Source: Miniphocaeibacter massiliensis (GTDB taxonomy: Bacteria > Bacillota > Clostridia > Tissierellales > Peptoniphilaceae). From it: a stretch of DNA of 64,000 nt. Positions 1-8,926 of this stretch are shown piece by piece. The translations under genes and the position numbers were made by a program. The stretch covers positions 186,001 through 250,000 of the forward strand of contig NZ_OCTQ01000003.1 of the NCBI RefSeq assembly GCF_900232905.1, in the 5' to 3' direction. The notes under the pieces are model-generated. The model had not been told where the DNA came from. It did no database searches and saw nothing but the letters and a program-made list of their open reading frames with translations. The stretch's first letter is position 1, and every line of letters begins with the position of its first letter.

Positions 1-435
1 GTATATTATACCAATCTCACTATACATTGTTTTGACATCTTCTATTACTTCATATGTTGTAGTTTCATTTAATGTAAAATCATATTCACCTGAGTCATAT
101 TCTTTTACTAATTCGACAAAGGCATTTGCTACAAAAAGATAATGTTGTGAAGAAGCACAAAATCTATGTTTTGTATTAGGACCAGTTATGTATTTAGTTT
201 CTAAAAGTTCTGCCTGTGTAAGAACTTGCTGAGCATAACCTAAAAATTCAGCACCTTTATTAGATAGAACTACTCCTCTATTATTTCTAATGAAAATTGC
301 AAATTGTAATTCTTTTTCAAGTTCCTTAATAGCGTTGGAAAGACTTGGTTGTGATATAAAAAGTTCTTTAGCAGCTTCATTGATAGATCCTTTTTCAGCA
401 ACTTTAACTATATATTTTAATTGTTGTAAAGTCAT
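1..435 (-). CDS. LysR-family transcriptional regulator (5' part; 3' end outside window)
   Basis: The minus strand is open from an ATG at 435 to the window edge, 145 codons, with a GAGGTG ribosome-binding site upstream. The start MTLQQLKYIVKVAEKGSINE followed by AAKELFISQPSLSNAIKELE is a classic LysR winged helix-turn-helix (residues about 1-60). The first part of the substrate-binding domain follows and ends in SEIGIIY. The C-terminal half of the family's usual ~300 residues lies outside the window. It is transcribed away from the GNAT gene at 580, so a shared intergenic control region is possible. The ligand and target genes cannot be read from this fragment. Confidence 0.93.
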   Translation of the reverse strand, partial: MTLQQLKYIVKVAEKGSINEAAKELFISQPSLSNAIKELEKELQFAIFIRNNRGVVLSNKGAEFLGYAQQVLTQAELLETKYITGPNTKHRFCASSQHYLFVANAFVELVKEYDSGEYDFTLNETTTYEVIEDVKTMYSEIGIIY

Positions 436-579
436 AAATACACCTCATATTTTATACTAATAAAAGAATATCATATAAATGAGTAAATATGTAATAGGAG
501 TTAAATTATACTAAAGAATGATATGATACAATAAATTAGAAAATATTAAAATATTAGGTAAAGACATTAGGAGTAAGGT

Positions 580-1014
580 ATGGATATAGAAATAAGAGAG
601 TGTAAAGTAGAAGATGTAGAGAGTATTTACAATTTAAATAAAAATAGTTTAGATTGTGACTTTAACAAGGATATAATAAAAGAAAATCTAGAAAAAATAA
701 TAGAAAACAAAAATTATAAAATTTTAGTGGCAACATATTATAGGGAAGTAGTAGGGTATATTCAAGCACATGACTATACTAGCTTATACCAAGAATCATT
801 AACAGATATTATTGGACTAGCAGTAGATAAAAGGTACCAAGGGAAATGTATAGGAAAAAGACTTGTACAAAGCATAGAAGAATGGGCAATAGAAGAAGGC
901 TCAAAAGGATTAAGGTTAGTTACAAGAATTGACAGAGAAAGTGCACACGAATTTTATAAAAAGAAAGGCTTTGAAGAGATAAAATTGCAAAAAAATTTTA
1001 AAAAATATTTTTAG
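580..1014 (+). CDS. GNAT-family N-acetyltransferase
   Basis: A 144-residue protein with the GNAT fold pattern: an N-terminal IRECKVEDVESIYNLNK stretch, a central VGYIQAH strand, the acetyl-CoA-binding segment DIIGLAVDKRYQGKCIGKRL (about residues 76-95), and the C-terminal SAHEFYKKKGF signature. AGGAG lies 8 bases upstream of the ATG. The acceptor substrate is unknown. The next gene is a close paralogue starting 10 bases after this stop, so the pair arose by tandem duplication, but only this copy is intact. Confidence 0.88.
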   Translation: MDIEIRECKVEDVESIYNLNKNSLDCDFNKDIIKENLEKIIENKNYKILVATYYREVVGYIQAHDYTSLYQESLTDIIGLAVDKRYQGKCIGKRLVQSIEEWAIEEGSKGLRLVTRIDRESAHEFYKKKGFEEIKLQKNFKKYF

Positions 1015-1023
1015 GAGAAATAT

Positions 1024-1455
1024 ATGGAAAATATAAGAGAATGTAAAATTGAAGATGCAGTTGCAATACACTCAATTAATAAAAACGAAATGAATTATGA
1101 TTTTTCAATAGAAGAAACTAAAATAAATATAAAAAATTTATTAAAGAGTAAAAATGAGAAAATTTTTGTTTATGAAATAAACGAAAAAGTAGTAGGTTAT
1201 GTTCATGCTAATAATTATCAATGCACATATGCACCAGCAATGAAAAATATAATGGGCATAGCAGTAGATTCTAATTATAAGAGATTAAGAATTTGTAAAA
1301 AATTATTATAAGCAGTAGAAAATTGGGCAATAGAAGATAAAGTATTTATAATAAGACTTGTATCGGGCTATTCTAGAAAAGAGGCTCATGAATTTTATAA
1401 TAAATGTGGTTATGCAGAAGGTAAGAAACAATTAAATTTTAAGAAAAAATTATAG
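1024..1455 (+). pseudogene. GNAT-family acetyltransferase, interrupted by a nonsense codon
   Basis: This copy matches the upstream GNAT over its whole length (IRECKIEDAVAIHSINK at the start, EAHEFYNKCGY near the end). The frame has a TAA at 1309-1311 where the paralogue has a glutamine codon, consistent with one CAA-to-TAA change. Translation resumes in the same frame with AVENWAIEDKVFIIRLVSGY and stops at 1453-1455. Without readthrough the product is 95 residues and lacks the last part of the GNAT fold. The coenzyme A loop also differs (RLRICKKL instead of the glycine-containing loop). Likely a recent pseudogene. Confidence 0.85.
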
Positions 1456-1470
1456 TAAAATACATGATAG

Positions 1471-2225
1471 AGGATATACACGAGAAGATTATTTAAGGAC
1501 AAGATTATTTATAATTTTGAATATGGAATGAGAGAAAATTATAGGATAGATTCGGGAGATACAATAATAGTTGAAACATGTGATTGCTTTCATGAGCAGA
1601 TTGATAGCGAAGAACAAATACTTATGGAAATAGATATGAATATAATTAATCCTGCTACAGGTTAGATTTATGTAAATGGTGCAGTTAATTATTTAGGTAA
1701 AAAGATTCCCTTGAATCCTATGATAGGGTCATTGGAGTTGCGCCTAAAAAAGAAGATGGAGAGTGGGGAACGCATACTCCTTGGAAACACGGAGGGAATA
1801 TGGATTCTAAAATTATAACTAAAGGAGCTAACCTTTACTTTAACGTAAATCAAAAAGGTGCGATGCTAGCACTAGTTGATTTACACGCTGTTATGGGAGA
1901 TGGGAAACTTTGCTTTACAGGGGTGGAAATTTCTGGAGAAGTTGAACTAAGGGTATCTGTAATAAAAGCTATAAGAGAAATTAAATGACCTATTGTAGAA
2001 CTTAAAGATAGAATAGAAATAATATCTTCAGGTGAAACATTGGGAAATGCAATAATAGAAGCTTTAAAAACAGCAGTTGATTATATACAAAAAGTTTTAA
2101 ATGTATCTTGGGCAGAAACTTATTTAATGGCAAGTCAAGTTATGGATTTAAATATTTCACAAATTGTCAATCCAATGAAAACGGTGAGAGCATCAATCCC
2201 TAAGTATATATGTAACATAGATTAA
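1471..2225 (+). pseudogene. Acetamidase/formamidase family protein, decayed
   Basis: Fragments in two frames read as an acetamidase/formamidase (FmdA/AmdA family, amide to carboxylate plus ammonia). The first frame has YRIDSGDTIIVETCDCF and INPATG followed by a TAG at 1663-1665. A frameshift near 1725 leads to PYDRVIGVAPKKEDG and HTPWKHGGNMD, then the core LYFNVNQKGAMLALVDLHAV. A TGA at 1986-1988 interrupts the third part, which continues in frame with PIVELKDRIEII and ends MKTVRASIPKYICNID. No valid start is present. With two stop codons and a frameshift it cannot make the family's ~300-residue enzyme. The left boundary is approximate. Confidence 0.85.
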
Positions 2226-2236
2226 ATATTAAAATA

Positions 2237-2266
2237 AAAAATAACAGCTTTATAGCTGTTATTTTT
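2237..2266. terminator. Bidirectional rho-independent terminator
   Basis: A 13-base-pair arm pair, AAAAATAACAGCT and its complement around a TTAT loop, with T-runs on both strands. It sits between the acetamidase remnant and the end of the convergent sulfatase gene, whose stop codon it overlaps. Confidence 0.85.
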
Positions 2267-3776
2267 TATTTTTCGCTTCTTCTTTTTCTTTCGCTTCTTT
2301 TTCTTTTTCCAATTTTATAACATCTTTATAATCATCACCTAAAATAAAATCATTAAAAAACTTAGAGTTTTTTCCAACTTCTTCATTTAGAAAATCATAT
2401 CCATATTTTTCAGACAAAGTTTCTTTATCTGAAAATAAATTTACACCTAAGCCCAGTTGATTTCCTTCAATATTAGCACCGATGCTGGCTAAAATAGTAG
2501 GATACATATCAAAAGATGTCATTGTTCTATTTTTGCTGTTTTTAGGCTCAGTTGAAGGATTTATAAATACATTATAAACACTTCTCTCGTGTCCATCTAT
2601 CATATTATCTTCATAAAAATCTGTTTGCATGCCTAGATGATCACCTAAGACCACTATAGTGGTATCTTTATAAAAATCTTGCTCTTTTACCCAATTTATA
2701 TATTCATTAATTTGTGTAGAATTATAAGAATATACATTTTCATATTGTGTATTAAATTTCTTAGGTGCTTCTTCTTCGAGATATCCATTTTCAAAGTGGG
2801 TATTAGCTGTTTCTATTACTAGATTAAAAGGTTTATCATCTTTAGCGAGTTCTAAAGTTTCTTCTTTAGTCCATTTAAATAAATCAGTGTCATCAAAACC
2901 CCACCAAACCTTGTCTTCAGATTTCATGTATCCATTATCTACAGCATAGTTAAAGTCAAAAATATCATAATTACCATGAGAAAGGAAATATTTATCTTTA
3001 TTTCCAGCCTTTGAATCTGAGCCCATACATACTTTAAGATTGTACCCATTTTCTTTTAGTATATCTCCAAGAGCATAAGTTCCAGATAGGAAATTATCGG
3101 AAGTATAAGTATTTGCCATGCTAACTTTCATGTTTATTCCAGATGTAATAGCCACTATACCAGATACTGTCCAAGTAGAACCGTTGGTATGATAAAAACC
3201 ACCTATTTTTTTATTATTTGAAAAATTTGTATTTGATAAAGCTAATTCTTCAAGTTCAGGCATTACTGAATATTCCCAACCTCCACCTAACTCTTTATCA
3301 ATTAGTGAATTTTCCATAGATTCAGCAAAAATAACTATTAAGTTTTTCTTTTTCTCAGGAAAAGTAATATTAACTTTCCTACCGTCAATGTAGTTTTCTT
3401 CAATAAAATCTGAAGATGCAAGAGAGTTTTTTATAAAAAGGTCTACTCTAAGAGAAAATGTAAATATCAGTAAAGTTAAAGTGAAAAAAGCTAAAGTAAA
3501 TTTAACTTGGTGATTTTCAAAAAATCTATTTTTAACAAATAAAATGATTCCAACAAACACGATAAGTGGAAGTATAGCTTTTTTTATAGCAGTAATAAAA
3601 ACATCTGAAGATGAATTTTCTCCACCATTGAAAGCATAAAATAGTATTTCTTCTATTGTCTGGTCTCTAAAAGTAAATTTTATATATAAACTAGCTACTA
3701 TTATTAAACAAAATATAATTACAAGTAAATTTGTTATTCTCTTTTTATTAATTGTAATCACACTCCTTTTTATCAT
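2259..3776 (-). CDS. LtaS/MdoB-type phosphoglycerol transferase (membrane sulfatase family)
   Basis: An N-terminal part with about three hydrophobic helices is followed by an extracytoplasmic sulfatase-fold domain. The visible motifs are LIVIFAESMENS (first metal ligand), NGSTWTVSGIVAITSG with the likely threonine nucleophile as in OpgB/MdoB, and VVLGDHLGM (metal-binding Asp-His). Such enzymes move glycerol phosphate onto lipoteichoic acid or periplasmic glycans; the substrate here is unknown. The tail is Lys/Glu-rich. The start is uncertain: the ATG at 3776 has a poor ribosome-binding site, while a good AAAGGAG lies inside the frame upstream of an ATT codon. An ATG at 3815 would lie further inside the upstream gene. 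It overlaps the upstream membrane-protein gene, so the two are probably cotranslated. Confidence 0.82.
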   Translation of the reverse strand: MIKRSVITINKKRITNLLVIIFCLIIVASLYIKFTFRDQTIEEILFYAFNGGENSSSDVFITAIKKAILPLIVFVGIILFVKNRFFENHQVKFTLAFFTLTLLIFTFSLRVDLFIKNSLASSDFIEENYIDGRKVNITFPEKKKNLIVIFAESMENSLIDKELGGGWEYSVMPELEELALSNTNFSNNKKIGGFYHTNGSTWTVSGIVAITSGINMKVSMANTYTSDNFLSGTYALGDILKENGYNLKVCMGSDSKAGNKDKYFLSHGNYDIFDFNYAVDNGYMKSEDKVWWGFDDTDLFKWTKEETLELAKDDKPFNLVIETANTHFENGYLEEEAPKKFNTQYENVYSYNSTQINEYINWVKEQDFYKDTTIVVLGDHLGMQTDFYEDNMIDGHERSVYNVFINPSTEPKNSKNRTMTSFDMYPTILASIGANIEGNQLGLGVNLFSDKETLSEKYGYDFLNEEVGKNSKFFNDFILGDDYKDVIKLEKEKEAKEKEEAKNKK

Positions 3777-4482
3777 TATTTTTCTTAGATAACCCTTTAA
3801 GGTGTATATATCCAAGAGATACTATAAATAATGCTCCTATAACATCTACTATAATATCTTTCATTGTATCCATTAAAGCATTATGTCCTGTTAAAATAGT
3901 ACCATTAGCAGTCATGAATTTTTGCATGTTAGTTCCTAAAATGTAATCTGCTAAATATTCATATATTTCCCAAATTGCTCCACAAGTAACTGCAAAACAA
4001 AAAGCGAAAAGCGAAACAAAAAATGGACTAAGTTGTGTACCTTTAATTTGATTGCTATTAAAGAATTGAACTAGAATAAATCCTAAAGAACCCAACATTG
4101 TAGCACTAAAAGCGTGCAGTATAGTATCCCAGTGAGGGATTTTATAGTAGAAGTCTTTAACTTCTCCCAAATAAATAGCACAAAACAGAAAAATGAAGTA
4201 CATTATTTCCATTGTATCAGGAATATCTAATCCAAATTTTCTTTCAAATTGAGATGGAAGAAAGATAACAATCATCCCTACAATACATTGTAAAATTCTT
4301 AAGACATAATCGCTTTTAACCATTTCATATTCTTTATTAGGTATACTAGCAGGTGAATTTATAAAATTATAAATTGAAAAAATTGCTGATATTGCTAGTA
4401 AAGCAAAAACTATTTTAAAAATTCTAGTTTTTCTTTTAGCAGTTAATTTTTTCTTGAAATTTTCATCTTTAATAATTTTCAT
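3748..4482 (-). CDS. YjdF/DUF2238-like integral membrane protein
   Basis: A 244-residue protein with about six hydrophobic segments. The conserved polar motifs match the DUF2238/YjdF group: HWDTILHAFSATMLGSLGF, then GAIWEIYEYLADYILGTNMQ, then DTMKDIIVDVIGALF near the C terminus. The biochemical function of this family is not established. The stop codon lies inside the start region of the phosphoglycerol-transferase-like gene, so they form a two-gene operon and the protein may act in the same envelope process. That link is inferred from gene order only. Confidence 0.8.
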   Translation of the reverse strand: MKIIKDENFKKKLTAKRKTRIFKIVFALLAISAIFSIYNFINSPASIPNKEYEMVKSDYVLRILQCIVGMIVIFLPSQFERKFGLDIPDTMEIMYFIFLFCAIYLGEVKDFYYKIPHWDTILHAFSATMLGSLGFILVQFFNSNQIKGTQLSPFFVSLFAFCFAVTCGAIWEIYEYLADYILGTNMQKFMTANGTILTGHNALMDTMKDIIVDVIGALFIVSLGYIHLKGLSKKNNDKKECDYN

Positions 4483-4704
4483 ATATGCTCCTTATATTAA
4501 CTACAATATTATATCATAGAATTAGGGGTTTTAGCCTTAATCATAGATAGAGTAATAAGATTTACAATAAAAAATAAATCAAATAAGGGTGTATAATTAT
4601 ATTTAAGACAGTAGCTATGATAAATGTAAAAAAGTAAGAAACACTACTTTTAAAATATGTAGTATAATATAAAATATTATGGAAAAGATGTTAGGAGAAA
4701 TTTT

Positions 4705-5490
4705 ATGAGATATAAAGAATTTGACAGACGGGTAAAAAATCATTTGTCAAAATACAAAAAAGATATTTTGAGAATTGAAGAAAGTGGATATCATAATGGA
4801 AAATTAGAAGATTATATACTTCCAGATAGCATAGAGAAGAACTTTATAGGAAATAGTTATTCAATTTATAAAGAGAAATATGATAAAAATAGAACTCATC
4901 TTTATTCAAATCATTTATGCTCTTCACAAGTTATGAATATAAACTTTTTTATTCCTTTAATAGAAGAAATAGATTTATTAAATAAAATTATAAAACACAT
5001 TTTAAATTTAGATGATAAATTAGGAAAAATAAAAAAATATGAATTTGACTATAAGCCAGGATTAGATGAAAAAAAAGAGATAGACTTATATTTAGAATAT
5101 GAAGATGGAAAAAAAGTATATATCCAAACAAAGTATGTAGAAAGTAATTTTGGAGAATTTTTAGACAATAATAAGTCTAAAGAATGGGAGGAAAAATATT
5201 CTGAATTATTAAGTGAGAGTTTATATTTAAAAGATATTAAGAAAGATGAATTTTACAAAAATTATGAGCTAAATAGAAATATTGGTTTAGTTAGAAGTGA
5301 TAATGAATATTCGGTATTTATCTATCCTTATGAAAATGAAAGCTTAAGAAATATAGTTGAAGATATAGATATGAAAAATATAAAGGGAATAGATTGGAAT
5401 AGTATAGTATATTATGTTCTAAAACTTGTTAATGATAGTGAGCTAGAAGATTACTACAGAGAATTTTCAAGAAAATACTTAAATTATTAA
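4705..5490 (+). CDS. Putative PD-(D/E)XK nuclease-superfamily protein (PGN_0703-like)
   Basis: A 261-residue soluble protein. The layout resembles the PGN_0703 group of putative restriction-type nucleases: an SSQVMNINFFIPL segment (about 74-86), an acidic strand KKEIDLYLEYEDGKKVY and then IQTKYVESNFGEF. In PD-(D/E)XK enzymes these two strands carry Asp and (E/D)xK. Here the second motif reads QTK, so the usual acidic residue is glutamine. No methylase or specificity gene is adjacent, and it sits alone between a promoter region and a terminator. An inverted repeat ACTAC/GTAGT (4643-4663) just before a TATAAT at 4664 could be an operator. The fold call comes from motif shape only. Confidence 0.5.
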   Translation: MRYKEFDRRVKNHLSKYKKDILRIEESGYHNGKLEDYILPDSIEKNFIGNSYSIYKEKYDKNRTHLYSNHLCSSQVMNINFFIPLIEEIDLLNKIIKHILNLDDKLGKIKKYEFDYKPGLDEKKEIDLYLEYEDGKKVYIQTKYVESNFGEFLDNNKSKEWEEKYSELLSESLYLKDIKKDEFYKNYELNRNIGLVRSDNEYSVFIYPYENESLRNIVEDIDMKNIKGIDWNSIVYYVLKLVNDSELEDYYREFSRKYLNY

Positions 5491-5516
5491 AAAGGATCTT
5501 TGAAGATCTTTTTTTT
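5491..5516 (+). terminator. Rho-independent terminator
   Basis: The stem AAGGATCT/AGATCTTT (one G-U pair) with a TTGA loop is followed by a run of T, right after the stop codon of the orphan nuclease-like gene. Confidence 0.85.
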
Positions 5517-5564
5517 GATTTTATTGGGTAGAATAATAGTATTGATATAAAATAGGAGGGTTTT

Positions 5565-6683
5565 ATGAAAGTAGGCTTAATTATAAATCCAGTTGCTGGA
5601 ATTGGTGGTTCCGTTGGATTAAAGGGAAGTGATGGAGAAAAGGTTCAAAAACTTGCTTTAGAAAAGGGAGGAACTTATCAATCTAACAATAAAACCAAAA
5701 TTGCGTTAAATGAAATAGTTAGTTTGAAGGAAAAGATAACATTTTATACTGGCTTTGGAGAAATGGGAGAAAATCTTCTTAAAGAGCTAGGATTTAATTA
5801 TGAAGTATTAGGAGAAGAGAAAGATAAAACAAATTTCGAAGATACTGAAAAATTAGCAAAATCTATGAAAGATTTAAACATAGATTTGCTTGTATTCGCA
5901 GGAGGAGATGGTACAGCTAGAAATATATATAATGCAATAGAGATTTCTATTCCAGTAGTAGGAATCCCAGCAGGAGTTAAAATACATTCGGCAGTTTATG
6001 CAAATAATCCTAAAGATGCAGGTTTAGCAATAAAAGAGTATATTGAAAATCCAGATAGAGTAGATGTAGTAAATTCAGAAGTTATGGATATAGATGAAGA
6101 AAAATTCAGAAAAAATATAGTTGAGGCTAAATTATATGGATATTTAAAAGTACCTCGTATTCAACATTTAATGCAACAATCAAAATCTTCTTCAAATTCT
6201 GATTCAACAGATATAGATGGCATGGCAGATGAAGTAGAAGAAAGAATGGAGAAAGAAAATGAAGATGTTTGCTATGTTTTTGGAACGGGTGGAACGACTT
6301 TTTCTATTTTGGAAAAGCTGGGGTATGAAGGTAGCCTACTAGGCGTAGATATACTTTATAAGAACGAATTGGTTATAAATGATGGGACAGAAAAAGAAAT
6401 TTATAATTTTATAAAAGATAAGAAAACTATTTTGATAGTAACAGTAATTGGTGGACAAGGTCATGTTTTTGGTAGAGGAAATCAACAATTAAGTCCTAGA
6501 GTTATTAAAGAAATAGGTAAAGATAATATATGGATAGTTTCTTCACAAGACAAAATATACACTTTGCCAGATGGATATTTAAGAGTAGATACTTCAGATG
6601 TTGAATTAGATGAAGAATTATCAGGTTATTACAAAATAATAATAGGCTATAAAAGAACGATAATGGCACAAGTTAAGGCATAA
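5565..6683 (+). CDS. ATP-NAD kinase family protein
   Basis: A 372-residue protein starting KVGLIINPVAGIGGSVGLKG, with VFAGGDGTARNIYNAI near residue 110. This GGDGT motif is the nucleotide-phosphate site of the NAD kinase/diacylglycerol kinase superfamily. The length and the N-terminal GIGGSVGLKGSDG fit the COG3199 (AcoX-like) group rather than the shorter housekeeping NAD kinase. A second glycine-rich stretch, YVFGTGGTTFSILEKL, lies near residue 240. A polar, acidic segment (about 205-230) separates the two halves. AGGAGG lies upstream of the ATG. It is monocistronic. Its true phosphoryl acceptor is not shown by the sequence. Confidence 0.85.
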   Translation: MKVGLIINPVAGIGGSVGLKGSDGEKVQKLALEKGGTYQSNNKTKIALNEIVSLKEKITFYTGFGEMGENLLKELGFNYEVLGEEKDKTNFEDTEKLAKSMKDLNIDLLVFAGGDGTARNIYNAIEISIPVVGIPAGVKIHSAVYANNPKDAGLAIKEYIENPDRVDVVNSEVMDIDEEKFRKNIVEAKLYGYLKVPRIQHLMQQSKSSSNSDSTDIDGMADEVEERMEKENEDVCYVFGTGGTTFSILEKLGYEGSLLGVDILYKNELVINDGTEKEIYNFIKDKKTILIVTVIGGQGHVFGRGNQQLSPRVIKEIGKDNIWIVSSQDKIYTLPDGYLRVDTSDVELDEELSGYYKIIIGYKRTIMAQVKA

Positions 6684-6709
6684 AGACTACTAAAAAGTAG
6701 TCTTTTTTA
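6682..6709 (+). terminator. Rho-independent terminator
   Basis: The arms AAAGACTAC/GTAGTCTTT around a TAAAAA loop are followed by a T-run, overlapping the stop codon of the ATP-NAD kinase family gene. Confidence 0.9.
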
Positions 6710-6736
6710 TTTGTAAAAAATAATATAAAAAAAGAG

Positions 6737-6765
6737 TTGACAATTAAAAAAATAAATTGTACTAT
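6737..6765 (+). promoter_or_regulatory. Sigma-A type promoter for the ABC transporter operon
   Basis: TTGACA (6737-6742) and TACTAT (6760-6765) are separated by exactly 17 bases. They lie 36 bases before the ATG of the ATPase gene and just after the preceding terminator. Confidence 0.75.
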
Positions 6766-6801
6766 GTACTAAGACAACAGAACACTAAGAAGGAGATATA
6801 A

Positions 6802-7716
6802 ATGGAAAAAGTATTGGAAATAAAAAACATAGATAAGAGTTATGGAAAACATTTAGTAATAAAAAATGTGAATTTAACTGTAAATAAAGGAGATATATAC
6901 GGTTTAATAGGTAAGAATGGATCTGGAAAGACAACATTATTCAAAATAATAATGGGACTTTCTAAGCAAAGCAAAGGTAGTGTTAATATTTTAGGAAGTA
7001 AAGATAATGCTTCTTTAGAAAAAGCTAGAAAAAACATAGGGTTTTTTATTGGAAGTAACTTTTTTCCATATTTAACTGCTAGAGAAAATATCAATTATTA
7101 CAGAAAGATAAAAGGAATAAAAGATAAAAGTGAAATAGATAGAGTTTTAAAAATTGTCGAATTAGACAAAGTAAATAAAAAATTTAAAGACTTTTCTATG
7201 GGTATGAAGCAAAGACTAGGAATAGCCAATGCTATTTTAGGAAATCCTAAAATAGTTATATTGGATGAACCCATAAATGGGTTAGACCCTCAAGGAATAG
7301 TAGATATTAGAAATACCTTACATTATCTGCAAGAAGAATATGGTACAACTTTAATGGTATCATCTCATATTCTTTCAGAGCTAGAATTAGTTGCAAATAA
7401 ATTTGGATTTATTAATAAAGGAACTTTAGTTAGGGAGTTAAGCAGGGAAGAACTTAGAAATGAAGCAAAATCATTTGTAAGTTTAAGGGTAGATGATTCA
7501 AAATCTGCAATAAATATTCTTGAGAATATGTTAAATATTGATGGATTAAGGATAGAGTCTAATTTAATAAAATTACCTTCTGAGTATGCAAAGACAACAG
7601 ATGTTATTAATGAAAAATTAGTAAAAAATAATATAAGAGTTTATGAAATTCTAGTAGAGGAATTAACTTTAGAAAATTATTATTTCAATTTGATAGGAGA
7701 AGGAAAAAATGTTTAA
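6802..7716 (+). CDS. ABC transporter ATP-binding protein (drug/bacteriocin export type)
   Basis: A 304-residue ATPase with Walker A GLIGKNGSGKTTLFK (about 34-48), signature FSMGMKQRLGIANAIL, Walker B IVILDEPINGLDPQG and the H-loop MVSSHILSELE. The extra ~90 residues after the ATPase core are typical of the CcmA/BcrA-like group that works with ABC-2 permeases. The stop overlaps the permease start by 8 bases, so the two are translationally coupled. Substrate unknown; lantibiotic/bacitracin-type export or immunity is common for this architecture, but there is no adjacent sensor to support it. Confidence 0.92.
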   Translation: MEKVLEIKNIDKSYGKHLVIKNVNLTVNKGDIYGLIGKNGSGKTTLFKIIMGLSKQSKGSVNILGSKDNASLEKARKNIGFFIGSNFFPYLTARENINYYRKIKGIKDKSEIDRVLKIVELDKVNKKFKDFSMGMKQRLGIANAILGNPKIVILDEPINGLDPQGIVDIRNTLHYLQEEYGTTLMVSSHILSELELVANKFGFINKGTLVRELSREELRNEAKSFVSLRVDDSKSAINILENMLNIDGLRIESNLIKLPSEYAKTTDVINEKLVKNNIRVYEILVEELTLENYYFNLIGEGKNV

Positions 7717-8455
7717 TTATTTAAAAGCAGAAATTTATAGAATATTTAAGAAGAGAAGTTTTTATATATTAATGATACTTGCGGCTGTAAGTTATATAGC
7801 TATTAATTTTATTATGAATAATGATGGATATAATGCTGAAACATTGATGATGACAACTGGGGTGTTAGTACAGCTAGGAACAATAATATTAGGTATATTT
7901 ATATTTACGACTGTTTATAACGATGATTTTAACAGCAAATCTATGCAAGCTATAATAGGGTACGGTATAAAGAGAAATAAATTAGTTATATTTAAAATTA
8001 TAACTACAGCGATAATGTCAGTTATAGTGTTTACATTATTGAGTATAATATTTTTTGTGAATTTAAAGTTATTAAATATGTCATTAAGTAGCGATAACTT
8101 AAGAGCAATAGCCTCTCTTGTAACAAGCAATATAGTGAAGATATTGGTAATTTCTGCTATAGCTGGAATATTTTCTTTTTTCTATCAAAAGGCAGTTCCA
8201 GGAACTATAGTATTTGTACTAGCTATATCACAAGTTTTAGATATGTTTCTAAGTACAATATTAGGACTTAATTCTGTAATTTCTTTAATAGGAGATAGAA
8301 GAGAACTAGTATTAGGAAGTGTTTTATCAAATTTTGAAGAAATTATTTACACAGGAAATATAGAAATTATTCCGATAGCTGCTATAATAATATATTTTTT
8401 AGGAGCAATATTAATTACGATGTTTACATTTAAAAATAGAGAACTAGAATTTTAG
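7709..8455 (+). CDS. ABC-2 type transporter permease
   Basis: A 248-residue protein with about six transmembrane segments, beginning MFNYLKAEIYRIFKKRSFYI, the standard opening of ABC-2 permeases that pair with BcrA-like ATPases. A YNDDFNSKSMQAIIGYGIKR segment between helices 2 and 3 matches the family's conserved cytoplasmic loop. It overlaps the ATPase gene by 8 bases and is followed 9 bases later by a YxeA-like gene. Confidence 0.88.
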   Translation: MFNYLKAEIYRIFKKRSFYILMILAAVSYIAINFIMNNDGYNAETLMMTTGVLVQLGTIILGIFIFTTVYNDDFNSKSMQAIIGYGIKRNKLVIFKIITTAIMSVIVFTLLSIIFFVNLKLLNMSLSSDNLRAIASLVTSNIVKILVISAIAGIFSFFYQKAVPGTIVFVLAISQVLDMFLSTILGLNSVISLIGDRRELVLGSVLSNFEEIIYTGNIEIIPIAAIIIYFLGAILITMFTFKNRELEF

Positions 8456-8464
8456 GAGGAAAAT

Positions 8465-8860
8465 ATGAAGAAATTAATGGGGTTTTTAATAGGAATAATA
8501 CTTATTGGCTTAATAGGGCTTGGAGTATATAAAGGGAAAGAATACTATAATGATAGATATGTTGGAGAAACATATTATATAGTAGTACCAGAAAATCAGT
8601 CACTAGAATTAGAAAAACAATACGCAGATAATGGTGAAGAATTAGGACTTGGCAAAGAATATAAATTAATAGGATATAATAAAAAAGGAGAGAGTAAAGA
8701 GTTAGAATTTACTGTAAGAACAGATAATCCTAAAGATTTATTTAAAAGAGGAACTTATTTAGCAGTTGAGAGTAGTAATCAAATTGTATTAGGTGAAAAA
8801 TCTATAGATAAATCTGAAATACCAGATAATGTATTAAAATTAATAGAAGAAAATAAATAA
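8465..8860 (+). CDS. YxeA-family small exported protein
   Basis: A 131-residue protein with one N-terminal membrane anchor or signal segment (LMGFLIGIILIGLIGLGVY). The extracytoplasmic domain contains ETYYIVV, GLGKEYKLIGYNKKGESKEL and RGTYLAVE. This matches the YxeA/DUF1093 pattern, a small OB-like domain of unknown function often found beside ABC-2 exporters. AGGAGG is 5 bases before the ATG. It is the last gene of the operon, followed directly by a terminator. It may assist or modulate the transporter; that is inferred from context. Confidence 0.78.
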   Translation: MKKLMGFLIGIILIGLIGLGVYKGKEYYNDRYVGETYYIVVPENQSLELEKQYADNGEELGLGKEYKLIGYNKKGESKELEFTVRTDNPKDLFKRGTYLAVESSNQIVLGEKSIDKSEIPDNVLKLIEENK

Positions 8861-8888
8861 AAAAGGATAGTTTTAACTATCCTTTTTT
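8861..8888. terminator. Rho-independent terminator
   Basis: AAAAGGATAG/CTATCCTTTT arms around a TTTTAA loop, then more T, right after the YxeA-like gene. Confidence 0.88.
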
Positions 8889-8926
8889 ATTTAGATAAAA
8901 GAGGTATAATTTAAAGGAGGTGAAAT

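Noticed and set aside
1800-2225. TGA at 1986-1988 in the acetamidase remnant as a selenocysteine codon
   Set aside because: It falls where relatives have tryptophan, not a catalytic cysteine. The same gene also has a TAG and a frameshift, so it is decay and not recoding.
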